Shown: positions 22,391 to 34,167 of the stretch, one piece after another | Position numbering within the stretch: position 1 is the stretch's first letter | Layout of the letters: each line of letters begins with the position of its first letter | From: Magicicada septendecula | Lineage: Eukaryota > Arthropoda > Insecta > Hemiptera > Cicadidae | NCBI GenBank assembly: GCA_034769895.1 | Contig: CM068367.1 | Span: 89,029,399 to 89,093,398 of the forward strand | Reading direction: 5' to 3' | DNA length: 64,000 bases | Translations under genes and position numbers: made by a program | Notes under the pieces: generated by a model | The model's input: the letters and a program-made list of their open reading frames with translations, nothing else | Told to the model about the DNA's origin: nothing | The model's database searches: none

Positions 22391-22407
22391 AGGAAAGAGG
22401 GGTTACA
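22360..22407 (+). mobile_element. Poly-A run fused to a 3' LTR remnant
   Basis: Some 29 A residues lead straight into GAAGGAAAGAGGGGTTACA, the same ending as the 5' LTR at 21,040. The pol region and most of the 3' LTR are therefore deleted, with the junction at the A-run. Confidence 0.55.
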
Positions 22408-22419
22408 ATACTCACAACA

Positions 22420-22470
22420 TGAGAGAGAGAGAGGGGGAGAGAGAGAGGGAGAGAGAGAGAGAGAGAGACA
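22420..22470 (+). repeat. (GA)n microsatellite
   Basis: GAGAGAGA repeats with occasional GGG interruptions. Confidence 0.95.
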
Positions 22471-23859
22471 GGGGGCATGCAAGTGCATATCAGTTTGCTG
22501 ACTCGATTTTGTTCATTTTTTAATATCACGTTCATACTATAATACTGTATATACTCTGCAACAGAGTATTAATTGCAGGAAAACTGGACAGGACTTTCCA
22601 AACAGACAAGGAAAATTGTAGGAATACATTATGAAATAACTGTGGTAATACAAACTAGTTCATTAAATGCTTTCACACAATAAAATATCCTGATATTACC
22701 GGTCATGGCATTGATGACTTACTTATCACCTATTTCATAACTCAAAAAGTTACCTACTTTTCCTCTGTCACTTCCTGGTAATTTTATGTCTCCTATCAGT
22801 ATCAGCACCATTTGTTATATTTTATTATTATTACTGTTATTGTTATAATGATAATAATAATTATTATTATCACTCAAAGACATGTGTATACTAAACATAG
22901 ATGTAACATTTATTCATATCATCTTCTCCTTCTTCCAAAACACCAGCCTTACTTATATACCAATTTTACTACACCAGCTTAACTTATACATAGTTTCTCT
23001 TCCATCTCTAACTTTTGGTCTCTCACTCTTTCCTGTTGGCCGTCTTCTTGTCCTATGGGTCTCCATACAATTCATAACCTTTTTTTATCCATTCAAACAT
23101 ATCTCATTCACCCTTCAGTTACAGATGTAGTCTGCTGTCACTATTATCCTGCACTTCTGCCTTATTTCTTCATATTTAGAGTGATTTCTTTGAAGTATTT
23201 TTATCATCTTTCTTTAAAAAATCTCAGTTAATATTCTTAAAGGTGTTTTGATTTGGTTATTTCTTGTGCTGTTGTCATTTTGTATAAATACTGGATTATA
23301 TATTAACAGTATCTTTACTTCAGTTTAATTTTAGAGGTTGAGGTTATTCTATATTATCCTATTTATACAACTTGCTATTATGTTGGCCTAGACTATTTAA
23401 GTCTTTATAAATGTTCTTGAGTTTTCACTGTTAATATCAGCACTTTTTGATTTTAATATGTCTCTTATTCTTCTTGTCACCACTTTTTATTCATTATATG
23501 ATGACATTCTGTTCTTGCGTGGACATTGTGCCCCCAGCCTTTTATGCCCCTGGGCACGTGCCCAGTGTGTCCATTTATAAAATCGGGACTGGTCAGTGGG
23601 AAACTCAACTGATTATTTAGTAACACTTAACCAATGTTTTTGTTTTCCATTTAAGTTAATAAATACCAAATTCTTTTATCATTTTTATATATCTGCCTCT
23701 TATACATGTAAGGATTTGAAATGTGTTTCAAAATCAGTATAATTTTGACCACCATCCATATATGTAATATATATAATTAGACTGTGCATCCATTATACAA
23801 GTTTAATAAAGTGCTTGGATACTGAAAATTAATGAGACTTTTTAATATCTTATTGTATT
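22471..23859. other. Unassigned AT-rich DNA
   Basis: No gene was found. A 12-bp palindrome GGGCACGTGCCC lies near 23,552. A CT-rich, T-rich stretch at 22,880-23,130 gives an open frame with no motif. Confidence 0.4.
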
Positions 23860-23893
23860 TGTCTAGACATACCTTAAGTGCAGAAATCTTATT

Positions 23894-23934
23894 CCACTGA
23901 TGATGGCAGCCAGTGGTGCTGCCGAAACGTTTGG
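23894..23934 (+). ncRNA. Hammerhead ribozyme, intact core, stem III ACGT
   Basis: Stem I CCA pairs perfectly with TGG; CTGATGA at 23,897-23,903; stem II GGCAGC / GCTGCC is perfect; GAAA; palindrome ACGT; cleavage base T. The stem II sequence differs from the A-E copies on both sides at once (GGCAGT/ACTGCC becomes GGCAGC/GCTGCC), a compensatory change that supports a selected RNA structure. CACGGCCAAACAGCCCGG follows, as in the composite family, but no satellite is attached. Confidence 0.75.
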
Positions 23935-24233
23935 TTTTGTTTTTAACCATGGACCACGGCCAAACAGCCCGGATATTTTTCACAATTCAAACACTATGTA
24001 AAGCTTACTGAATGATTCAATGCTAAAATAGAATCAAAATATCTTTGGAAATATATAGCAATGAATATTCATGTGAATGCGCTCCTAACATAAGCATGTT
24101 TTAAATAGTAACAATATATTTAAACAATAGTATTGTCAAATTCATATTTTTTAAATAAAAATAAAATTTAATTAAGAAAGTTGTATAGAATATTGAAACT
24201 TTCACTTGTGAAACTTACTTCTTTTTCTTCCCG

Positions 24234-24266
24234 TACGCGTTTTGGCATGATGTGCGCCTTCGTCAG
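24234..24266 (-). ncRNA. Hammerhead motif in left arm, degenerate
   Basis: Minus strand CTGACGA, stem II GGCG with TGCC (one change), AAAA instead of GAAA, then ACGCGT and A. Confidence 0.5.
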
Positions 24267-24440
24267 CAGTTTGAGACAGACTGCCAGAAACTTGTAACGG
24301 TTTTTATTTGGAAGGTTTAGTGGTGGTGGTGTGTGGAGGAAGGGGATTGGTGCGGGGATCCAAATTATTGTTAGTTTTATGTATAATTGTGTCAAAAAGT
24401 GTGTGTGATTTATAGTGTAATTGGTCGTTAAGTATGCTGA

Positions 24441-24480
24441 CTGCTGACGAAGGCGCACATCACGCCGAAACGCGTACGGG
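24441..24480 (+). ncRNA. Hammerhead ribozyme in right arm, intact core, stem III ACGCGT
   Basis: CTGACGA at 24,444-24,450, spacer A, stem II GGCG / CGCC, GAAA at 24,467-24,470, palindrome ACGCGT, cleavage base A, and CTG facing CGG as a 3-bp stem I. Confidence 0.75.
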
Positions 24481-24594
24481 AAGAAAAAACAAGTAAGTTT
24501 CACAAGTGAAAGTTTCAATATTCTATATTAAGTTAAACTGTGAAAAAAGAAGATGAACAATCAAAACAAAGAAAGTTGTGTTAGTGGTTATAAT

Positions 24595-24722
24595 CACAAA
24601 CAGAATTAACATTGTTGTGCACTATATTTTTTTCCGATCTGACAATGAGCTGTGAAGTTTGAAAGCGCTAATCGGAGTAATTTTTCTATAGTATTGTGCA
24701 ACAGTGTTAATTCTGTTTGTAA
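24595..24722 (+). mobile_element. Small foldback with degenerate hammerhead, stem III AGCGCT
   Basis: Imperfect inverted arms (about 24,595-24,628 and 24,687-24,722) flank a motif at 24,634-24,675: CCGAT, CTGACAA, T, GAGCT / AGTTT stem II, GAAA, GCGCT, A, ATCGG. Stem I (CCGAT with ATCGG) is a perfect 5 bp. The only core fault is A for G in CTGANGA. No target duplication was located. Confidence 0.5.
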
Positions 24723-25069
24723 CAATAAAATTGCTGTACACTACAAAATACATACTTAACTTCAATCTTTGTAAAATCCTACCTCTAAACTATGTCAAGT
24801 ATGATAACTTCAATTTTTCCTACACAGATATCAGAGGCCAGTGAACCTGAAACAACAGCAATTAATTAACCAGTTATAAATTAACACTGACCTACTTCAA
24901 GACACTTATTATCTAAATGGACTTTCCATTCTGTTTATACATAACCAGAAACAACTGTGCATACAATTTATAGATTCTATATTTTTGGTTTTTCCTATAC
25001 GTTCTAGTATAAAAAATTTAACCTTGAACTATTGCCACAAGTAAAAATTTCTTTATTTGCTAATAAATA

Positions 25070-25197
25070 GGAACTTTCTTAAAGGGTTACAGATTATTTT
25101 ATATAATCTGCAAGTAAGCTTACCTTCATTTCTTATACAGACATACTTTCTGAAAGTTGATGTATGTATGTCAGAATCATTCAATGTATAATTTATA
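25070..25197 (+). repeat. 128-bp direct repeat flanking copy E, left
   Basis: From GGAACTTTCTTAAAGGG to TCAATGTATAATTTATA. It is repeated in the same orientation at 26,550-26,678 with scattered changes. Copy E lies exactly between. Confidence 0.8.
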
Positions 25198-25359
25198 AAT
25201 ATCGGTATGGAGAACCATACGTGACTTACATGTTCTAAAATTTATATTTAAAATCATTTTCCAAATGAAATATTTCCATAGAAACTACTTCTTTCTTCAG
25301 CCTTAACCACAGTACTGTGATCACTAACGTATACCACCTCATGTTAGCGCACTCGATTT

Positions 25360-25400
25360 TCACTGATGATGGCAGTCAATAGCACTGCCGAAACGTCTGG
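25360..25400 (+). ncRNA. Hammerhead ribozyme, intact core (copy E)
   Basis: CTGATGA at 25,363-25,369, stem II GGCAGT / ACTGCC perfect, GAAA at 25,390-25,393, palindrome ACGT, cleavage base C, TCA with TGG as stem I. This is the best-preserved ribozyme of the composite family. Confidence 0.75.
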
Positions 25401-25581
25401 TTTTGTAGAAAACATTGGACCATGGCCAAACAGTCTGGGAAGGATTTTAACAACAAACTACTTCTCTGTTGCTGATAACGTAGTACACATGACATATAAA
25501 AATTATCCCCTCCCCCTTCAACTATCATTTTAATTTATAGAAAATTACGCCCACCCCCTTCAACTAACCTTTTTATTTATA

Positions 25582-25735
25582 CTATTTTGAGTGTTCATCA
25601 CTACTTTGTTCACAGCACTTTATAATTATTAATATTGATGGTACTTGCTCTTGTGAACTTACTTTGTTGTATTCTCTCATACGACATTTCAGAGTGTTGT
25701 TCTCCTTCTTCAGTGGGGTTCGTATACGGAATGTC
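25582..25735 (-). mobile_element. 154-bp hammerhead-like insertion with 11-bp target duplication
   Basis: TTTTATTTATA at 25,571-25,581 and 25,736-25,746 duplicates the target, and removing one copy plus the insert restores the continuous sequence seen in the other composite copies. On the minus strand it carries CTGAAGA, a short stem II (GGAG / CTCT), GAAA and TGTC, and ends GATGAACACTCAAAATAG, closely matching the tail of the element at 24,185. Stem I is not contiguous, so the ribozyme reading is tentative. Confidence 0.7.
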
Positions 25736-26130
25736 TTTTATTTATAGATATTTCATCTATGTTTCTACAGTGGATTAGTATCACCTTCTTTTCAGGATGC
25801 TTTATTTATCATATCATAAAACGTTGCAGGTACGCTACCCTTTCCTCTTAACCGATCTTCACCAAAATCAATAAGCCTGGAGTTCTCTACAAATCAGTCA
25901 CATATGCAAAAAATTAGTTGATTCTGTTTGAATTTACAGCAGTTATTGTTCATCATAGAAAAAATTACTCTTGTTTTAACATAAAACACTGCAGGTAAAC
26001 TACCCCTGTCCCTTAACCCTTCACCAAAATCAATGGGTATTGAGTCCTCTACAACTCAGGCACATATGCAAAACATTATTTGATTGTGTTTGAATTTTTG
26101 GTAGTTATCGTTCGCAACAGAAAAAAAAAT

Positions 26131-26436
<306 letters not shown>

Positions 26437-26549
26437 GAAAAATGACTTCATGTTTTGAGGGTAGTACAATGAGAATCAACCTTTATCTCGAACACAGTTT
26501 TTTTTGCCATCACCATACTTCCATTTCCTTATAGAACATGGAAGTAAAA

Positions 26550-26678
26550 GGTACTTTCTTAAAGGGTCTACAGATTATTTTATATAACCTGTAAGTCAGC
26601 TTACGTTCATTTCTTATACAGACCTTCTTCCTGAAAGTTGACGTATGTATGTCAGAATCATTCAATGTATAACTTATA
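26550..26678 (+). repeat. 128-bp direct repeat flanking copy E, right
   Basis: Second copy of 25,070-25,197, reading from GGTACTTTCTTAAAGGG to AATGTATAACTTATA. Confidence 0.8.
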
Positions 26679-27299
26679 CAAACAGAAATACACATGCACA
26701 TCATGAAAATTTTATAAATAAATGTTCTGCTTTTTATATTTTTCTTCTATAACTGTCATTTCAAAATATTCGTTAACGCATTTATGAGGCCCCATTGCAA
26801 TATTTTCTCTTTTTAAATTATTTTATTATGCTAGGATGTTTACTCCTAAATGTAGCAAAGAGCAACTCAGTATTTCTTAAACATTAATATCTTGGTGCAA
26901 CGTGGAAGACAACAAACTCTAGGGACATTACCTTGGTTCCGTAAAGACTTTTTACACCAATCTTCTCCAATTTTGTTATTACTGTCCCAGTTTTGTTATT
27001 TTCTTGTGGACAGCATGTGGTTCCTACATCTGACAACACTTCCCTGGTATATCAGACCCAGAATCTATTCTACTGCCCAGCATATATACTTTGTTATATT
27101 GTGCAAGGGTTCCTCAATGTGTCCCAAAATCACTCAAAATTTCTTTTCTGAATTATTGTATCCGTACTTTGTCTATTTTGGAATTTTTTTGTCAATTCCA
27201 AAAGATTACTATTTGTAATGCTATTAGACCACCTTTAAACATATCAGCATTCAAAGATGAAAGACAAATGCAAGATCTCAAGACAGGAAATAAAATATT
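26679..27299. other. Unassigned DNA
   Basis: A 108-codon frame at 26,892-27,218 is rich in aromatic and hydrophobic residues, but the sequence is T-rich and no family is recognisable. No gene is called. Confidence 0.35.
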
Positions 27300-27890
27300 T
27301 AAAGAAGTAACTTCAAACATTTAGAGAACACTGTTTATAAAGAGGGTAGAAAAAGAAGAAAGGTTATGCAAAGGATACAGGAATAAAGTAGAACCTACTT
27401 TGCAAATATATAAAATTCAATATTAATGAGAGCTTCAAAAATACAAATTTACAATGCCATAGTACAACCTATTGCCACTTGTGGGCATTTTTTATGATAA
27501 CAAAAAATTACCATCAAATGTTATGTATCTTTAAAGACTTTGTCATAGGGTATTTGAACCACCTTATGAATATAATAATAATGTGAATTTGATAGCTATA
27601 TCAAAATAACAACAGGAGAGGACTGAGCAAGATTTCTACGAGTTCAAAAGCAATAATGGCTGGGTCATTTGGAATGAGGAGATCATACATTTATACCTTA
27701 CAAAAGCAGTTTTTTCACCTAAGAAGAGTCCTAAGACCAAGATTGCAAAGAATGGAAAGTGTATTGGAAAATCTGAAAATAACGAAAATGAAGAAGTGAG
27801 AGGAGAGAAGGTGGTAAAGGATTGAACGCATGGAGAAAGATTGTGAGGGAGGCCAAGGCTTATCAAGTGGTAGGTCAGCAGATATTGCAC
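27300..27890 (+). pseudogene. Decayed LINE reverse-transcriptase 3' part
   Basis: Frames show KIQIYNAIVQPIATCG near 27,440-27,480, like the thumb motif (I/L)Y-x-x-I-x-x-P-x-x-x-Y/C-G of non-LTR reverse transcriptases, and AWRKIVREAKAYQVV near 27,830-27,870, like the usual C-terminal W-R-x-I-V-x-E-A-K tail. Several stops and frameshifts lie between. Dead copy. Confidence 0.5.
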
Positions 27891-29044
27891 AAAATCGGGA
27901 GATACCTATGGAGTTTTCTTATTTCTTCAAGCACATCTTATTTTCAGTCTATTTCTCCTCAGTTAAATTGAACATAAATACTTTGGTTTCCTACAAAATA
28001 CTTTTTATTTTTTAAATCATGCTCATGAGTGCTTCGATTCCAACTGACATCCTTAAAAAACTTCCAAGAATGCCAACAGATGTCAGTTGACATCCTAAAG
28101 TTTCAATGTGTTTATATATGGTCCCGTATATATAAGTAGTTCCTTGGAATTTTTTTTAAACAAAACCTGTTCTTACAGTACTCAAATCATTGGTTAGTTT
28201 GCATTTGCATTCTCATTTAGAACAACAGGATACATAAACTTGGCACGTGTTACACTGTTGTTTACAAGTAAAATTCAATTGTGCCTAAAGCCATGTTTTA
28301 AAATTATGTCATCAAAAAATTACAAAAAAAAAATGTAAATTTTATTTATAAAAATGATTGTAGTATAAACATTCTATAACATATTGTTTAATCTGTTTAT
28401 AACAAATAATAATAACATTATAAGTTTTTATTAATCACATGTCTTAGCCAATTTTTTTTATTTTTCCAAAAACTTCTTTTTTAAGAAATTACAGGCAACT
28501 AGACACCTAATTCACATACACACCCAAAATTTAAACTGGACATTTGGACCTTTATACAAATATAAGCAATAGATGTTTTGTGGGTTAGAAACTATAGCAT
28601 TTTTAAATTAATGCAAAAAAAGGTGAAAGATGGTCATTTTAAGAGCCTACCAAACTCCACACCCTGAATGTTTCTTTCAAATTATAAGTAAAGAACTTAG
28701 TAATACAGAAACAGTGACAAACTGAGACATGTTAAATAGACATAGGTATGACATGAATACAGTTGTTACTTAAACACAGGTACGACATGGATGACTAACC
28801 CATGGTCTACAAACCACCAAATCATTTACTTTGTAACGGCTCCACTGTTTGATCTTGCTATTCTATTTTGTTGAAGTAATTTAGGAAGTTTTCAATGTTA
28901 TAAATTCTTATATCATCATAATTAAGTAACAAAAAGTTAGATTTTTATTTTGTTTTGCGTACTTGTTGATTATTGTTTTATTACAATACAAAAATAAGTT
29001 ATTATATATTACTATATTAAGTCGTTGTTGTCATTCTTTATGGC
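27891..29044. other. Unassigned AT-rich DNA
   Basis: No gene was recognised. ACATCCTTAAAAAACTTCC near 28,049 resembles ATATCTTAAAGAAACTTCC near 31,732, a small shared phrase of unknown origin. Confidence 0.35.
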
Positions 29045-29635
29045 TTAGGCTAGTAGCCTGTTCCAGTCTCAGTGGAAGTCATCCAACCATCGTTATGGGG
29101 TCTTCCCACACTTCTTTTCCCCCTTGTATGATAGTCAAGGGCTCTTCTTGAAAATCTAGTTGAATCCATTCTCTCTATGTGTAATCGCCACTCCATATTG
29201 TACTGGGAGATTTTCACATTTAACCTTTCAGCTATGCCTAGCTCCATTCTAATATGATCATTTCTGATAAGATCTTTCCTGGTACAACCCTTTACAGTCC
29301 TCAAGAACCTCATTTCCACTCCTTGTATTCTAGATATATCTTTGCCCTTTCTAGTCCAAGTCTCACTACCATACAGTTATAATATTTCAATTGCGTCTTT
29401 TTCCTTGATTTCTTCTTTAAATGTTTAATGATACAACCACAAAGCGACTGGAAGAGACTAATTTTGTTTTCAACCTCCTTATCATCTTGGTATGTGATGC
29501 TACACGCTAGGTACTTGAAATCTTTGGACCTGTTCTATTAGCAAGTGCTGCATGACAATCTTTGCTCTAATATGATTTGCCCCAGAAAAAGCCATAACTT
29601 TTGTTTTGGATAAGGAAACTTTTGAGTTTGGATAA
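29045..29635 (-). pseudogene. LINE reverse-transcriptase 3' third, minus strand
   Basis: Minus strand: KTKVMAFSGANHIRAKIV near 29,560-29,620, LYGSETWTRKGKDI near 29,345-29,380, then FLRTVKGCTRKDLIRNDHIR, ELGIAERLNVKI, WRLHIERMDSTRFSRRAL and GKRSVGRP. This order (thumb, LYG-x-E-T-W, connector, IERM, RRSxGRP) is that of RTE/CR1-like insect LINE C-termini. The catalytic core is absent and the frame is broken in the upstream part. Confidence 0.7.
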
Positions 29636-29852
29636 CTAGATTAAGTTATTTACTTTATCACCAGATTACAAGAACCACACAGTAGAAAATATAACTCAAA
29701 TAAAGAAAATCTGTTTCACTAATGAATGAATAAAATAAGAAACAATTGGTATTAAAATTTGACTGCTACACATAAGAGTGATGCACTTTCATGCACAGAA
29801 TTTCCCTAGAATACTGATACTTTTTAGTGTGTTCCACTTATTTTTATGAAAG

Positions 29853-29954
29853 TACAATGCTACTGAAGATGGTCCTGTATGTCCACAACCATGGGGTGAC
29901 CAACTTGGCCGGGTTTCTGAAGACTGCCTTTACCTCAATGTTTATACCAAACAG
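29853..29954 (+). CDS. Carboxylesterase, exon with EDCLYLNVY motif (partial gene)
   Basis: After an acceptor AG (29,851-29,852) the frame reads ATEDGPVCPQPWGDQ and VSEDCLYLNVYTKQ, and ends at a GTACGT donor. EDCLYLNVY is the type-B carboxylesterase signature 2, found in insect alpha-esterases, juvenile hormone esterases and related alpha/beta hydrolases that cleave carboxylic esters. The next exon is 94 bp away in frame. No earlier exon was recognised: a LINE remnant lies just upstream, and the signal-peptide exon would be expected beyond it. Confidence 0.8.
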
Positions 29955-30048
29955 GTACGTATACTGTATATATTAGTCTTACTTACTGTCTGTTGTGTTT
30001 CCTGTATAAAAATAAACATTTTTATTATCCATTGTGCTTTATTTTCAG

Positions 30049-30192
30049 CTGACAGGAAAGAAACCAGTTATAGTGTTTTTCCATCCAGGTGGCTGGTTAG
30101 TATGGACTGGTAACAGGGACTGGTTTGGCCACAGTACATAATGAACAGAGATGTCGTGTTTGTCACTGCTAACTACAGATTGGGAGCTTTAG
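30049..30192 (+). pseudogene. Carboxylesterase, oxyanion-hole exon with a 1-nt deletion
   Basis: After TTTTCAG the frame reads LTGKKPVIVFFHPGGW, where HPGGW stands for the HGGG oxyanion-hole motif of esterases. Near DWFG a single base is missing (the exon is 144 nt where phase requires 145), and the conserved PQYIMNRDVVFVTANYRLG continues in another frame. Splicing to the next exon requires a break after TTAG at 30,192, but the following bases are GCACCA rather than a GT donor. Both faults suggest a pseudogene, though a sequencing error could explain the first. Confidence 0.7.
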
Positions 30193-31189
30193 GCACCAAC
30201 AGTTTCAGGAGTTAAATTAGAACATCACAATAATTATTTATATTGAGAATGCACAAGTACCTACTGTTAGGCTGTCAATTTCAATCTTCAGTAGAGTGGA
30301 ATTAAATAGACACAAAAATGAAGAAACAATCCTAATTCATCACTGTTAGCTAAAGGATATGTAATTCAACAATTGTATAGACACGATAATCAATTATTGG
30401 CTGTTATGCATACACTGTAATAACAATATAAGGCAACAAACATCAAGGACATTTTAAAGTGTTTCCAAAAATCGCAATTAAAAACAAGTAAGTCACCATC
30501 TTCTGACCTTGACTAATTCAACGTTCCACTTCATCTGGCATATCACTATGGAAAATTTAGTCACTAAATTGAAATAAACAATGGTTTAAAACTGTGCAAT
30601 TATAATGAATTATGACAGAAACATTTTACCCTCTCAAGCGCAAATAACTTCATAATGAATATCAGTTGGTGAAGATTAAAAATAACACAGTTGCCACAAA
30701 CTCATTGTACACACCTACTATCTGTTCAGTTAGCAGTGAGAGCAGACATTTATCATACTTAATTCTTTACAGATGTGACTGTACACCAAACACACACACC
30801 CAAGATTAAGGTTATAAACAGTACTAGCATTCTTTCAAATACCGGAAATTTAGATGTTATAATTTAATCAACGTCGACATTTTCAAAATTTTTACTATTC
30901 CAATAGTTTGTTAGTAGTTTTGTTGTTGTTATTAGTTTTTTATTATAATATTTTTCAAATAAAAGATATACTTTTTAGTATTTTATCACATTTTTAAGGT
31001 TATAAATTAATTAAGAAAAATAGTTTTTAACTTCTTAACTTAATTATACAATCAAAAGAGTTCTCAGCTCTTTGTGATGATGAAGATTCTATTGTTCAAA
31101 ATTCCTACAAATGCTAAAAAATAACATGTATTCACTTTGGAAATTGTGTAAATATTGGCATCTCCTGTGGTCTGTGCCACCTCTGCATT

Positions 31190-31450
31190 TCCAGTCTACA
31201 TCTGTGTTTATTGTAACACTTCTTCTAAATCTCTCTTTTCCATAGCATCATTTATATCACGCCTACAGGTCCTTCTAGGCCTTTCTCTTCTTGTTCTCTC
31301 GATGGGTATCCACTCCAAAGACCCATTTTCATAATTCATTCTTGTAACATAACCAAATCGTGGTGTCTATTTTCTCTCCCTAATTGTGTCTATGGCTGTC
31401 TGCTATCCTATTGTCATATCCCTAATTCTCTCCATCCTTGATATTGTGCA
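31190..31450 (-). pseudogene. LINE C-terminal scrap in the esterase intron, minus strand
   Basis: The minus-strand frame WIPIERTRRERPRRTCRRD, then NDAMEKRDLEE, resembles the W-x-P-x-x-R-R-x-R-GRPR-x-x-W tail seen intact at 40,990-41,100. Only the tail is left. Confidence 0.5.
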
Positions 31451-32042
31451 ATTTTGCCATCACTTATCAGATGTGATGAGCTTATTCCATCTGCTTTTAG
31501 TCACATTTTATGCTTTGGTTTATACTTAGGACACTGCCCTTGTAAAAGCTAATCTTTTCTTTTTTACTTTTTTTTTTAATTGACAGTCCAATGAAATCAT
31601 ATTCACAGACTGTTATTCAAACACCTGCACTTTCATTTCATCTTTACTCCTGCCATTTTATTAAGGATTACTCCTACATATGACTGATACTTCTTGGTGA
31701 CTGATACTTGGTTACTTCTTGGTATGACTGATATCTTAAAGAAACTTCCGAAGGTTCCAAGCAGTGGAAATAGACCTCCGGAAAACGTATTGAGGAGTGT
31801 CCAGGTCTTCAAGTTGCTCGTCTTGACTTATATATATTTCCCCTTGTAGTTTTTAGATTATTTAATTCATGTCATTAATTTATTAATACAATGAAACGTG
31901 ATAATAGGTTGAGTGATGCTGTCCAATCATAAAGTGTTGTGATTTTGCCAGTTCGATAATAACTAAGTTAAGAATTCAATATTGATTGTCATTATCATCT
32001 AGCATGGCTTTTGTGGTAACATTGTTTTGGTTTTGCAAAATA

Positions 32043-32043
32043 T

Positions 32044-32092
<49 letters not shown>
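32043..32092 (+). repeat. (CA)n microsatellite
   Basis: About 25 CA units in the long esterase intron. Confidence 0.95.
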
Positions 32093-32094
<2 letters not shown>

Positions 32095-32358
32095 ATCTTT
32101 TCTGCAGTGTTTGAACGTGTCACCTTTATATCAGGTTATCTTCCACAATTTGGTTTGGTAATCTTATGTTTCATGTGCGCTAGTTGATAGCATCAAAGAC
32201 AAATTAAACCAATTACGACATTGTTGATGAACATTATAACTTATAAATTTAAGATTTGTATTCAAGGTGCATAGCATATTGAATTACAACTGTCTTGTTA
32301 TACAATTAAATGATATTCACTATAAGAAAGTAAATGTATGTAATATGAAAATGGCTGA

Positions 32359-32574
<216 letters not shown>

Positions 32575-32913
32575 TAATTAATAAAAACAAATTATGATGT
32601 TGATATGAATACAACCCTCAGTATTTTCAAATGTGTCTTATCAGAATTGAGAATAATTATTATTATTGAATTTTCCTTGTGCTATTATTGAAGCTAAAAA
32701 CAATTATATATTGCTATAACTGATTGAAGCTATATTGATTATTCCCAGAACAGTAATATTTTCCTGTTCTGGCTTCACCACCTGATCTTCAGTCTTCCAG
32801 TACTTCTCATATATATACACTAAGTATCTAATGGTCATACACATTACATGGCTCCTCCATCTTTCTTTGTACTGTTTTTCTGTTTCTGTCATTACTTATA
32901 TTCCTATTTCTTG

Positions 32914-32952
32914 TAAAAAAACTTAGTGTTCCAAGTCAGTAGTATTTTACTT
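32914..32952 (+). repeat. Fragment of the 17,982-type foldback arm
   Basis: TAAAAAAACTTAGTGTTCCA and AGTCAGTAGT match the outer part of the right arm at 18,184-18,215, so this small element is present at least twice. Confidence 0.5.
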
Positions 32953-33334
32953 ATAATAAGATACAAGACAGACATTTTATAACAAATAATGTAAGCATAG
33001 ATTAATAAGTAAATTTTGTAATACAAAAAAGTACATATCTTTCTGTAGAAGCATTCATGTATCATGTGTGTACAATACATCCACTAGTGAAGACAGAAAA
33101 ATAGGACACGAGAGAGAGAGGAGGGGATACAGGTTATCGGTTTAATAAAACACCATAATTATCAGACAAATGCAGTCTTGATTGATTCCATCATTTTTTA
33201 TTTATTAAGAAAATATAATAAATCAATCCTACCCAAGACTTTGTAAAGAAGTTTACATATAATTAGTCTCTGCCATTACATCAATAGGTTAATTGATATA
33301 TCATTATGAAATCTATAAAGATAAGACACTATGG

Positions 33335-33720
33335 TGAAATTTATAAAGTCATTGCCATCTCATGTCTTCTGTGTGGATGCAAGGCATAGATCCTAACAAA
33401 AGAGGAAGGAAGAAGTATACATACAAACAGAAGATGTGAAGAAAATTTCATTGAAATACAGTTAGGCAGGATACAAAGGAAGTGATAAGGAGAGTACACA
33501 GAAATAAGGACAACTTTACAGGACAAAGGATATGCGAGTCTATACAAGAAAATAAAAGAAATGGATATATAATTTAGAAAAATTGACTACACTTGTATTC
33601 TTCGAAGGACATATGAATACAGCACATAACAAAAAGGATGTAGGTGTTTAGGATGTTCAAAATCAAAATAGCATGTTTAGGATATTGTGAGAATAACTCC
33701 AAGGCCATTACCTTGTTCTA
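33335..33720 (+). pseudogene. LINE reverse-transcriptase thumb/C-terminal remnant
   Basis: Broken frames read IYKVIAISCLLCGCKA, LTKEEGRSIHTNRRCEE and YASLYKKIKEM, in the order expected after the RT palm of RTE-like LINEs (YK-x-x-x-x-P-x-L-L-Y-G-x-E, then LTKxxxR). Stops interrupt it repeatedly. Confidence 0.5.
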
Positions 33721-34167
33721 TAATAGGTTTAAGTCAACAATATGGGGAAGATGGAGAATATATAGTTTACACAATGTCGTAAAACAAAAACTTTAATAAC
33801 AGATATGTTAAATATACACAAGATGCGTAAATCTGTTAACTTAATTGGCTTTACTTTGTATGGATGCATGCAGAACTTAAAACACACAGACCCAAACAAG
33901 TACTCTCATATTTACTTTATTTTAAGAAGAAATGATGAATATTTATTATCATTGTTTGCCACAGGCTATCACCATTATTGTCCTGGATTTGCAAACCAGA
34001 TTGGTGACTAAGACACTTTGCAAATGTGAGCAGAATTGAATTGTTTTTCTCATTCACACATTTATTGTAGTTTCCATTGTAATATCAATTTTAGTTGCTA
34101 ATTACTTCTGTTAAAGGCATTTGATGCCTGCAACACTCTCAAGTCCTTCTACACTACAATAAGTTAG
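33721..34167. other. Unassigned DNA
   Basis: AT-rich, no recognisable feature. The octamer CTACAATA at 34,154-34,161 recurs directly after the Gypsy element's 3' LTR. Confidence 0.35.

Larger units (their letters stand above)
24185..24568 (+). mobile_element. Hammerhead foldback element with 11-bp target duplication
   Basis: Inverted arms at 24,187-24,269 and 24,441-24,524 (83-84 bp, few mismatches) are followed by a ~44-nt tail ending GATGAACAATCAAAACA. AAGAAAGTTGT stands at 24,174-24,184 and again at 24,569-24,579, an 11-bp duplication. Both arms encode a hammerhead pointing outward. The middle (24,270-24,440) has no motif. Non-coding; it would need reverse transcriptase from elsewhere. 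Confidence 0.85.
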
